This document shows, in pieces, positions 12,141 through 22,166 of a stretch of DNA of 32,824 nucleotides. Every line of letters begins with the position of its first letter. The stretch's first letter is position 1. The position numbers were made by a program, and so were the translations under genes. The DNA is from Zychaea mexicana (taxonomy: Eukaryota > Mucoromycota > Mucoromycetes > Mucorales > Lichtheimiaceae), in assembly GCF_025766255.1 (NCBI RefSeq), contig NW_026516897.1:1-32824 (forward strand). Reading direction: 5' to 3'. Under the pieces are notes generated by a model. That model was given only the letters and a program-made list of their open reading frames with translations. It searched no databases and was not told the DNA's origin.

Positions 12141-15100
12141 TCAAATTTGCTTTGGAAAACATAGAGGGCCAGCATGACCACCTCCGTAAACCATCAAGAC
12201 TTGAGTGCCAAAGACAAATGGATCGCCGTTATATACGACGAAATCTGCTTTGCGACCATGACGCAAAACACCGACTGGATCAGGGTTCTCTGGTCGATCC
12301 AAATTGAACATTTCGGCCACGTTCCAAGTAACCAACCCAATAGCATCCTCAACCGACAACTGATGGTTATGTGCCAAGTTCCACCCAGCTTCCCAAATCA
12401 GGTTGCGTGCATTGCCATCCTCCATATCTGTGCTAGCCAAGCCTACACGGACGCCACGGCGTACCAAGATGTCAAGGGCCGTTTCTGGTGTCATTGGTGG
12501 ACCTGCCAAGCATAAGCGCTCTTGCCAGGTGCCTGGGAAGCAGCGTGCAGGCTTCAAGATTACGGGGATATCCATGACAGCCAGATGGTCGGCAACCAGG
12601 TATGATTCAGCACCGCCTAAAATGATGAATTGGATGGAGCCCTTGGATACCAATTGACGCTTTAACTGGACAATGGACGCTATCTCGTCTTTGTCGTTTG
12701 CTTCTACAACGACTGGAATCAGGCCTTGTGCGGCGCGTGCAAAAATACCGTTATTGTCGCCAGGAGGAGAGCTGAGTAATTCTCGAATTGCAGCGATCTG
12801 TTGAGAGACTGTAAGCTTGCCTAATGAATGATGATGTATTGTTTATGATAAGTAATCATTCTATTGTTTGGAACACCATTTTTTTCAGCTCTTCTTTTTG
12901 TACCTGCATGGCTAATAGCGAAATGCAAAGCTGCCTCTTCTTTGATAAAAGTGTCGTTTGCATCGAGGACTAATAAACGATATGGAGTTAATAATAGGCA
13001 AAAAGAGAGGGATTTTGACTGCTTACAAGTATTCTTGACACCCGTTCTGAAGGCAACAGTTACACCTGCCAACAATGACGAGTCAACTAATGGCTGCGAA
13101 ACCGAAGTAGTAACGCCTGCCTTGAATGCCTTTTGGAGATGCAAACTATCCAGTTTTAATCCGTCCACTGCACGAGCAATCTTTTGAGCCAAGTCTGGAT
13201 CTGCAACATCATTCTCTGCGTAACCATCCAAAGTAGTTGGCTCTGCTTGGATTTCACCGAGTCCAAGCGAAATACCGCTTGACACAAGACCCTATAAACA
13301 TAAAATGAACATATGGATAAAGCGTTATGTTGTGTCACTTTCAAAGCAATTAGTGATAGGATAAGTGGGAATGGGCTTACAGGAATGACAACGGCACCGC
13401 CCATTTCAAAGACCGGGCTAGACGAGGGCCACTCAATATGATCACGATCGCACTCATCACCAGCACATGCCACCTGACCATCCTTGACAACAAGATAAAC
13501 AGATCCACTGTATGTCTGTTCAGGACCCATGTACAGACGGCTGATATTACGCAATACAAATGAATCAGTGTTGGGTGAGCAGGCTTCTTCCAAAATGACG
13601 GGGTTATCCATTCCATGATCTTCCAATTTCATTGTTCCGCTTGATGGTACAGGGAGCCAATGTCGCATTTCAGGATCTTCTTTCTCTTCAAGCACTTTGT
13701 CTTCTTCTTCCAAAGTTGACTTATCGCCGTCTTGTTTATCTTCCATCATTTCATCAACGTGCTTGGTCCATGATGTTTGATAATCCAGCTCGATGCCATC
13801 CACAATCACCTGTTTGGGTCGGGCACCGAGTCGCAGTGGATGCCGTTCCCAAATAACAATATCAGCGTCTTTACCCGGCTCAATGCTATAATTGTCGTTA
13901 TGCGTTTAACCTTCAATATCCTAATTTAGTATCTCCAAATTCAGTACAAACCTTCCTACACGATGGCCGAGACCTAATGCATTTGCAGGGACGCTTGTAA
14001 GTGCGGCCAATGCTTTGTGCTCATTGAAACCATAGTGATATGCTTTCTGGGCTTCATGCAACAAGTCTCTCTAAAATATTGTTTATACTTGGTGAGAATC
14101 AATGCTATTAACCCACTATTATCGAATGGCACACTAACCGCATTCATGACGGGATGGTCGCTCTTGAAAGCCACAGGAATACCAGCTTCTGACAAGATAT
14201 TCGGTGCATTCACATTCTGATCCATTGCTTCTTGTTTGTATCCCCACATATCTAATAAATGTGTATACCCTGATTTTAGAGCCTCGATTCTATATACTAC
14301 TATACACATTTACTGAAGTTTACCTGCAAAAGTAGCAACTGTGATGTTTGTCTTTGCTCGCTTGAGTACTTCAGGCACTTGCCAAGCGCTGAGTGCGTGA
14401 TGGAACGCTGCAATTTCAAAATCAAACTCGAGCGAATGCTGTACCATAGCCTCTAGATCTTGAGGCAAATAACAATGGACGTTTAGCTTGACTTGATGTC
14501 TCAGTAGTGCTACCAGACTCTCTAATTTGAGTGATTCTGGATAGCGTTCGGAAAGGCGTGTCATTCTGTCTTGATCGCTAATGTCATCCAATGTCTTGTT
14601 GATGCGTTGTGCGGCGTCACACCAATCATCCTGTTTTCGCTTGAGGTTTTGAGCTTCTTCAAATCGATGTCGGAACAGGTACGCTTCACCCATTCCTGCA
14701 TTTGTACATGCGCAACGAGCAAAGTTACATGATTATGTTCTGGCAACTCGTATAAATTATATATAGAATCCCTTACGTGTCATTGGCATTCGGTTAAAGA
14801 CCGCACCATACCATGATTTAGGGTTCTCTCCACAGGCCATTTTCATGTACCGCCATATTTTCTCATTGTCTTGTTCTTCGTCGACACCGGCTGTGATCAG
14901 CATGTCCTGGTTCGACAAAGTGGGAACTGGACGTAACTTGATGACAGCAGCTTCACCGCCCATGAGATTGCCCGATCCTGGCAAAACTAATGATGTAGTA
15001 ACACCACCACTGGATATGATTTTGATTGCGGGATCGCTTGGATTGATAGCGTCAATCACTCGGACCTATATAATACATGTTTGGCGTACTCAATATCGCA

Positions 15101-15831
15101 TGATATATCAAGGAAACTGTATAATGAGCTCTTACATAAGGAGTAGTTGGATGTGTCATTTCATTTTCATCCGCCAACGCGTCCAATCCGGGGAAACTAG
15201 CGGCAGTAGCGTGTGTATGCATGTCAACAATACCGGGACTTACGACACGGCCAGCTGCATCAATCACTCGTACGTTCTCGTCGTCCTCAGGCACCTCAAG
15301 CCCGTGTTGGACTTTAATGATTAAACCATCTTGGATTAAAATATCACCGTCAAGATAACGGTCACCCAGCCAAATATGACCATTTTTTATCAGCAGTTTT
15401 GAGTTGCTAGGACCACGGGGGTTTCGTTGACGTGGTAAGGACGAACCGCTATCACTACTTTTATTGCTGCTCGTTGACTGCTGCTGTTGCTGGTCGACGT
15501 CGTGCTGTTGGCATTTTGATAAGCCGTATTGAAATGACGTGTATGAAATGCCGGGTGCTATCACAGAACCTCCTTCACCGCCCCAAAGGCCTTGTGCATT
15601 CACGCTGGTTACGAAAGTGCTGTACTCGTCATTGTTTGGTAGTTGTGAGCCCAGGTAAATACTCGTAACGCCAAACACGGTCAATGCAGCCGCAATTAGA
15701 CCGAGTCGTGTTGAAGACTTTTTCTTGTAATACGGTGCTGCTGAGAACTGTTGTGATGGGTGGTCCAACAATGGTTTGTAGGCATCACTGCTGTTTGTTG
15801 GTAGCCCACCACTTTGATATCGCGTCGTCAT
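12141..15831 (-). CDS. Membrane-anchored tandem amidohydrolase-like protein (9 exons, 1034 aa)
   Basis: Exons (minus) are 15831-15136, 15065-14777, 14695-14324, 14251-14139, 14070-13952, 13885-13381, 13291-13027, 12969-12904 and 12820-12141; the total is 1035 codons in phase. The first ATG in the open frame is at 15831; the same frame is open 21 codons upstream but without an ATG. A hydrophobic segment at about residues 43-62 after a basic KKK stretch predicts a type II membrane anchor. Domain 1 (about 145-560) is an amidohydrolase barrel: LLIKNGHIW, then PGIVDMHTHAT with the metal pair H205 and H207, SGGVTTSLVLPGSGN, FKSDHPVMN and the closing PGKDADIVIWE strand. An acidic Glu/Asp-rich linker leads to a second composite domain that starts again with LRNISRLYMG and ends with GRKADFVVYNGDPF. 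There the HxH position reads GLVSSGISLGLGE, so the second metal site looks lost. Fungal homologues are often labelled carbohydrate esterase family 9-like; the substrate is unknown. Confidence 0.88.
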
Positions 15832-16673
15832 AGTGGTTGTAACGGGAAGAAAAGAAGAGAAAAGGGGCTGTCTCCGCTGGTGTTTTCTCGACACGCACTA
15901 CTGAATTGTCTCGCATGAACCCGCTGCAGCTCCTCCCCCCGCCCCGTCTGTCGTTACTGCTACACAGGCCGAGATAACGGCGGTGTACCGTATTAGGCAA
16001 AAAACACTCTTTTTATATCGCATCCGGTTCAAAGATAGCGCAATTATTGATAATAACTTTGCCTGTCTAGGTGCTATTTCGTATTTGATATCAAGTGTAC
16101 TGCCAACGACTTCCACTGTCCTATATTACATTATAACACGTACTATACTATGTAGGCAACCACTGTAGATCAATCTGAAACATTACAGGCACATCAATTG
16201 CAATGTTTGCTTACTGTTACTACGCCCAAGATGCACCGAACTTTGCTCTTGTTCGCCAAATATGGCGACATGCCAAATGTTCTGTTTAAAAAGCCACCAT
16301 CAAGCTACAAAGTTTATGAAAAGAACAAGCACTGCTGCATCGAAACAGGTGGATGAGAATCTTATACAGACGTAAAATTCAAGAACAGCTCTATTTGATA
16401 CCATATAGCAAAACTTACTGATATGTACAGGATGAAGACGCGTAAAAATACGTGTGAACTTTACGTTTAAAATCGGCTCATCCTAAGCTTCAGCTGGGAG
16501 CAACATCGCATATATGGTTTAACCAATACATTCATTTGGTATAAACGGTCAACAGAAGCATAAGCAATTTTATTTTAGAGATAGCAGACACTTTCCCTTC
16601 TGCTGAGATTTCCATAAAAAAATATCTACTTGAGTGAACAAAAAATTCCTGCGTCGCGTTCTTCTTTCAAAAC
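15832..16673. other. Divergent promoter region between the amidohydrolase and PsuG genes
   Basis: The 842 nt between two divergently transcribed starts contain no supported reading frame. A TATA-like element faces the amidohydrolase gene. Near the PsuG start the sequence is A/T-rich and ends in a short CT-rich stretch (16658-16668) just before its ATG. Confidence 0.5.
16011..16017 (-). promoter_or_regulatory. TATA box of the amidohydrolase gene
   Basis: The minus strand reads GATATAAAAAG at 16019-16009, about 180 nt upstream of the ATG at 15831, with no competing ATG of good context between them. This is a good TATA match at a plausible fungal distance. Confidence 0.4.
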
Positions 16674-18343
16674 ATGTTTCGACAGATTACCCGTCGTTTT
16701 CACGCATTAGCAAGTTCAAAACCTTTCACCATTACACCCGAAATTCAGAATGCCCTTGCAAAGAAAGGACCCGTAGTGGCATTGGAATCCACCATTATCA
16801 GTCATGGTAAATAAGTAGGACACGTGTTTCATGTAACAAAAAAGGTAGTAAGACTGATAAAAAAAGTATAAATTGAAGGTATGCCCTATCCACAAAATGT
16901 TGAGACTGCACGCGCCGTTGAAGATATTGTTCGGGCTCAGGGCGCCATACCAGCTACTATTGCCATCTTGAAGGGCCAGGTGCATATAGGTATGATTTAT
17001 TATAATCTTTACTACTGCTAATATAAACGTGGCACTGCTAATTCTCCTAAAAAAAGGTTTGGAAGACGAGAAATTGGAGCAATTGGGTAAGATGGGTGCA
17101 AAGGCACAAAAATCGTCCAGACGGGACCTGGCACTTATCCTTTCAAAGGTGAGAATAATACTTTTAGAAATACATTATGAGACTTATGGGGAAAAGCGCT
17201 GATGGATTTGAAAACAAAAAACAAAAGAGAGGATACGGTGCAACGACTGTCGCTAGCACAATGATTCTCGCTCGGGCAGCGGGTATTCCTGTTTTTGTCA
17301 CTGGTGGAATCGGTGGTGTGCATCGAGGAGCAGATCAGTGTAAGTTACTATCCTGTTACTACTCCCCAAACCCGCCCCGGTGCGAAAAAAGAAAAAAAAA
17401 GTGTCATATTTTCATGATAGCGTTTGATATAAGTGCGGATTTGACAGAATTGGGAAGAACACCTGTTGCGGTTGTATGCGCAGGAGTCAAGAGTATTTTA
17501 GATATTGAGAAAACACTTGAAGTACTGGTAAGCTTAATGCATCATCAGTTGTTGAGGAAATAAACACTGAATCTCTCCTCCGTTGAACTTCAAAGGAAAC
17601 TCAAGGTGTATCAGTCACAACCATCGGTGAACGACGGTTCCCTGCATTTTATATACCCGATAGTGGTTTCGATGTAAGTAGAATGTCATCTTTATTGGAA
17701 CATCCAAAAGAAAGGTTTACCAAATACTTTGCAAGTAGAGCCCGAGTTGTGTTTATGATGAATCAGAAGCTGCTGAACTGATCTGTAAGTTTCAAAACAG
17801 CGGAAGTCTTCTTCTCATCTGACCTATCAAATTCCTTTTTTATGGATCCTTGTACAGATCACAATCATAGACTTGAGCTGAACAGTGGCATGGTCTTTGC
17901 TGTACCCATACCCAAAGAGCAAGCTGCCGATACACAATCAATTCAGAAGGCCATTGATACTGCTCTTGCTGAAGTCAGGTAAATGTGGGAAGAAGGGAAA
18001 AAAACATCGCCCCCTTCATCCTTTGAGCTTACTCAATGTTACTATTATTTATTCACAGATCGAACGGCATCAGCGGCAAAGACGAAACACCATTCTTGTT
18101 GAGGCGTGTCTCTGAACTAACCAAAGGCGAATCACTAGCAGCGAGTATGTCTACCGTAAACTGTGTCAGGCCATTCACTTTTCTATTTAAATAATGTTTG
18201 AATCCTATCATACTAACAGTGTTACAAATTCCTCTTTCATGACATTTGTCCTATCAATGATAGATATTGCTCTTATTAAAAACAATGCCAAAGTTGGGGC
18301 AAGGATTGCCGTGGAGTTGAGCAAAAGCTACACCAACTCTTGA
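16674..18343 (+). CDS. psuG: Pseudouridine-5'-phosphate glycosidase, probably mitochondrial (10 exons, 321 aa)
   Basis: Exons are 16674-16806, 16879-16989, 17057-17148, 17228-17339, 17421-17527, 17596-17673, 17739-17784, 17858-17978, 18059-18144 and 18264-18343; all are GT-AG and in phase (322 codons). The enzyme family (PsuG/IndA) splits pseudouridine 5'-phosphate into uracil and ribose 5-phosphate with a catalytic lysine. Visible family motifs are [36 protein letters not shown], and [20 protein letters not shown] with its SILDI continuation. The length is that of bacterial PsuG plus a short N-terminal extension. That extension ([15 protein letters not shown]) is rich in Arg and hydroxylated residues and has no acidic residue, which fits a mitochondrial presequence. 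Many eukaryotic homologues are fused to a PfkB-type pseudouridine kinase; this one stops after the glycosidase domain and no kinase follows in the window. The start of exon 4 after an AAAAG acceptor is the least certain junction. Confidence 0.92.
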
Positions 18344-18769
18344 TTTGCTTTTTTAAAAGACTACATTACTCCACCCAACCTTTTAAAGAAGCATAGCATT
18401 ACAGAGTGGCAGGTTCTTGTAATTTCCCAATGAAATTATTGCTCGTGGTTTTCAAAAAACCAATATCTGTTTCGTTGTATTTTCCAGAGAATAACTGCGT
18501 TGCTGTGCATTCAACTCCACATCAACGTACTGTACATACTACCATTTCTGTATATCTTGCCAGTCATCAACCATACGCGTCTTGTAATGTATTAGTAGTG
18601 GATCTAAACATGTACAGAGGCGCACCGCAGCACTGCTTTGATTTATATGCATGTATTGTACCACACGAGTGCAACGACTGCGCCTCAATTTAACGAGATC
18701 ATCTTTAAAACCTGTAGATTGCGGGATAGAGTTCCTTCAATATTGTATTCCTTTTATTTACACTAAATC
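18344..18769. other. Spacer between psuG and the next plus-strand gene
   Basis: About 430 nt. A 95-codon open frame covers most of it (18406-18693) but begins with a non-ATG codon, contains no domain and has unusual Cys/His-rich composition. I read it as 3' flank of psuG plus the promoter of the following gene. Confidence 0.45.
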
Positions 18770-19983
18770 ATGCCTGACCGTACGCTTGCTTTTGCCGAAA
18801 CAGTGCTGCATGACGATACCACTGGCAACAGCACCGACAAGGATAGAATCACAGTATTGGCTACTCTTCTTGGTAATGGTGGCGATGATATCCATCAGAC
18901 TTTTCCTCCACTCCCGTCGTTAAACCCCACATTACGCGATAACGATAATGAGTGGGAATTAATCGAACTTGACAGCCAGGACTATGACAAAGAAGACATC
19001 CTGTCATGCGATAGTGCTGATGATAGCAATAGCACTATGTGGATCGGTCGACGTACCTATGCGGAAACAGCAATCTGTGCCGGTGTGCATCACGATCCAA
19101 TCCGTACAGCAATATCCAGTCCATCGACAAGAAATACAAAATCAAACGTGTATTGCCGCAGCAGCAATGATGCTATAGCACGTCGTGCATGGCACCAAGA
19201 AGAGAATGGACAATGTGACAGTCTCCTTTACGATCACGAATATGCAGATGACGATAGCAACGATCCATACTATCAGATTAAGTCCGTTCTAGTTCGAAAG
19301 CTTCATCACTGCAAGGTATCTCATTGTCGGCAAAGAAAAGCGCTTAAGACAGCATTTCGACATCACACTATAACATATCAAAAACAGCAGCAGCTACAGC
19401 AGCGAGAAAACAAACAACTTCTTTACTACGAAAATGCTCTGAAAACAGCACAGAAGTATTTGGAGACTTGTATAATGATTGGAGAACGACTGTTACCACA
19501 TTATTATTTCACTGGACGCGACAATAGAAAACGCGCGCACGTTGTCCGGCTCACCAAAGACCATGGCTTATTACTTATGCACAATATCTATAAACACGAC
19601 GGTCCCCCCAATAACTCAATGTATCTGAAACAAATGGAACAAGAGCTTGCCAATCCACACGTCAGAGAAATCATTTACGACTTGCTAGAAGATGTTGTTG
19701 GAAAAGCAATCGTACCTTGGGCATGGTCGGGGCATATGGACGATGCTACGATCAAGAGTTGGGGCGGAAGGGAGGTGAACTATGTCAGGTTTTATTACAT
19801 CAAAATCTTATTCCGCATTTGCAGACAAAGGTCATTCCTGACTTGACGACGTGTTGTTATAGAGAACGGCAGAAAAGAATCCGAAATTTCGTTAGCATTT
19901 TACCCTTTTCTTCACTTAAATGTAAATCTTTATGTAGCATGACTCGCATGCAATACGCTCGATATATATTAGGAGAAGAATAA
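18770..19983 (+). CDS. Uncharacterised acidic/coiled-coil protein, C-terminus dependent on splicing
   Basis: A single long exon opens at 18770. Unspliced it ends at 19846 (358 aa). If a 50-nt intron 19775-19824 (GTGAAC...TTTGCAG) is removed, the frame continues to 19983 and gives 387 aa ending in RYILGEE; I favour this because the second frame remains open with balanced composition. A donor at 19789 (36 nt, in phase) is a third possibility. Residues 1-95 are acidic and probably disordered. Residues about 165-245 form a charged, Gln-rich helical region (TYQKQQQLQQRENKQLL) likely to be a coiled coil. Residues about 250-330 are more ordered (IMIGERLLPHYYF, EIIYDLLEDVVGKAIVPWAW). I do not recognise the family. 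The gene is convergent with the MCP2-like gene. Confidence 0.6.
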
Positions 19984-20100
19984 AAAGGTTGTTGCAAGTA
20001 CATGTTGTATCTTATTTTCATGATGCTACTACTACTTTTTATCTTCTTGGTGTACTTTATATATAAGTGTCTACATTACTATTCTAAAAGAGAAGTTGTG

Positions 20101-20136
20101 GATGGAGGAGAGGAGGAGGAGGAGGGGGGGGAAGGG
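20101..20136. repeat. Short purine tract (GGA repeats, G run)
   Basis: A GGAGGA-type run followed by eight consecutive G residues, in the gap between the convergent genes ending at 19983 and 20175. It could form G-rich secondary structure or simply be simple sequence. Confidence 0.5.
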
Positions 20137-20174
20137 TATTGATAAATATAATATAAACTAAATTTATAAATCTA

Positions 20175-22166
20175 TTACTGTTCTATTTTTTTAGTCTGTT
20201 GCTCCACTTGCTGTTTAGCGGTGGCAAGACGTGATGCACGCTGATATAGCCACAGCATGACAGCCAGCGAGTAATAATGCCACCAACTGGTCGCCAATGC
20301 CTTGAGCACCTGCCAGTTGAACCCGATCTGGGACAACTTGTTCAATAGATGGCGTCGTGTATCCAGCCAGACAGCCTTGGCGCAATAACGGCCCATAATC
20401 ACATAGGTCAAATGATCGTCCTGGCTAACAGCAGCAGATGACGACGATGGTGTTCGAAGCACTTCATCAATATGACGGAGCAAATCACTCGTCTTTAATA
20501 ACAACAGGGCGATCCGGGGCAAACGACTCAAAATATCCGCAATATCGACGAGGTATTCCATGGCACCAGCAGACATGCGCTTGATTTCGGCAGAGCTGCG
20601 TACAGTGGACAGGTTGGCAGAACTGACTGTTTCCCAGGCACGGCCAGTCAAGATCGATGCAAACAGTTGGTATGTATCTGTGCCGCCTACACGCTTTGCG
20701 TACTTTCGGATACCGTCTTCGTCACCACGTATTAAAGATGTCCATAACTGGGCGTAGTCGATGCGTAGTTGTTCGGGTAATGTGCGATACAGACCGTGGT
20801 CGATCAAAACAATGTCAAAGTTGTATTTCGAGTGCTTGGGATCTTTGGCAGGTCGGATGATAACATTTCCTGGATCTATATACATACATTTGATGTTTAG
20901 CATATCTTAATTTTCTGACATTCATACTTCCTTTTATACTTACGAGGATCACAGTGCACAAAACTATAAGGAGCAAAAACCAGCCGATTTAGTTCAATAG
21001 TTGACTCTTTCTAGCAATATCCTCTGATATTTAAGTAACTTTACCCATGCAAGAAGATCATTTTTGAGAATGCTTCCGTGAATTCAGCCGAGACTTGTGC
21101 AGGATTGATTCCATGCTGCTTCATGTATTCCAAATCATCAATACGCGAACCCTCGATAACTATCATGCATGTTTGAGTTTTTCTATCGCCCCCATATAGC
21201 ACTGTAGAAAGAGAATTAACACTTACACTCCATGCAAAGGATTCGACGCTTTGCCCAAATCACCTCAGGCACCAACAAAGATGTACGACGATGCTTGATA
21301 TCATCCGCAAAATTCTGACCGACAAGCTTTGAGTTTTGTGCCTCGTGAACGAAATCCAACTCTCTGGGCAACGACTCGCGCATCTCATCTGCCAACCAAG
21401 CAAATCCAAACTCGGGAAACGCCTTTTTAATGACATCAATGATAAACGACACGGTTTCCATATCGACACGACAAAACTCGTCCAAGACAGGATGTTGCAA
21501 TTTGACCGCGACTTGTCTACCACCACTATTTTTCAATTTTGCCTTGTGGACTTGAGCCAACGACGCCACACCGATTGGTGTCCAGTCAAACTCGTCAAAG
21601 ATATCCTCAATGGCTTCGCCATAGTCAGAAATAAACAATTGCCGCACTTGCTCCTCAGGTGTAGGGTCACAACGGTCCTGCAAGACAGACATGGTGTCGG
21701 TCCATTCCGGTGGTAAAATATAGACCATGGCAGATACATGCTGGCCAAGTTTTATGTAAATGCCACCGAGGGACTGTAGCCCCTTGAGAACCGTTTCGGC
21801 CGATCGTTTGTCACATTCACGTTTGGCAAGTTGATACGCTTCATCGCTCACGTATTCTTTGGATAGAAGGACTTTGTAATTGTAGGCTACTTTGCTACCG
21901 ATCACGCCAGCTGTGCCGCATCGTTGTAGTGCAGTAAAGAGGTGTCGTGCATCTTCGCTGGTGTAGTACAGTGTCGTTGCAATGCCACCCACACCCAGCG
22001 TGGCTAGGCCTAGATACCACGGGAAGCCTCGTCTGTTGCGTTTTGTTGGATTGTTCGAATTTGAAGAAAAGTAGTATTGCTGTCGTCGAAGCGGCTGCCC
22101 CATTCGTTGTCGTTGTGCTGGCGCAGCCATGCGACATCGCGCTAGCAACCTGCTACCCGAAAGCAT
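20175..22166 (-). CDS. MCP2: ABC1/ADCK1-type atypical kinase, Mcp2/Cqd2-like (4 exons, 591 aa)
   Basis: Exons (minus) are 22166-21227, 21159-21045, 20963-20944 (only 20 nt) and 20875-20175, all in phase (592 codons). UbiB/ADCK proteins of the Mcp2-ADCK1 branch are mitochondrial proteins tied to coenzyme Q distribution and membrane lipid homeostasis. Visible motifs: an Arg-rich N-terminus (SRLLARCRMAA...) suggesting import, a hydrophobic segment near residues 50-66, the family KxGQ motif (K139-L-G-Q142), the Ala-rich loop ASLAQVHKA at 201-209, the VAVK lysine K222, ELDF (E270 region), the catalytic FVHCDPHPGN loop from residue 353 and the metal-binding IDHG motif in place of DFG. Length is close to yeast Mcp2. 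The microexon carries the FVHCDP segment of the catalytic loop, so its inclusion is essential. After the kinase fold, a hydrophobic segment near residues 560-575 may associate with membrane. Confidence 0.92.

Noticed and set aside
15831..15894. Upstream extension of the amidohydrolase frame
   Set aside because: It begins with GTG, not ATG; a fungal gene should start at the ATG at 15831.
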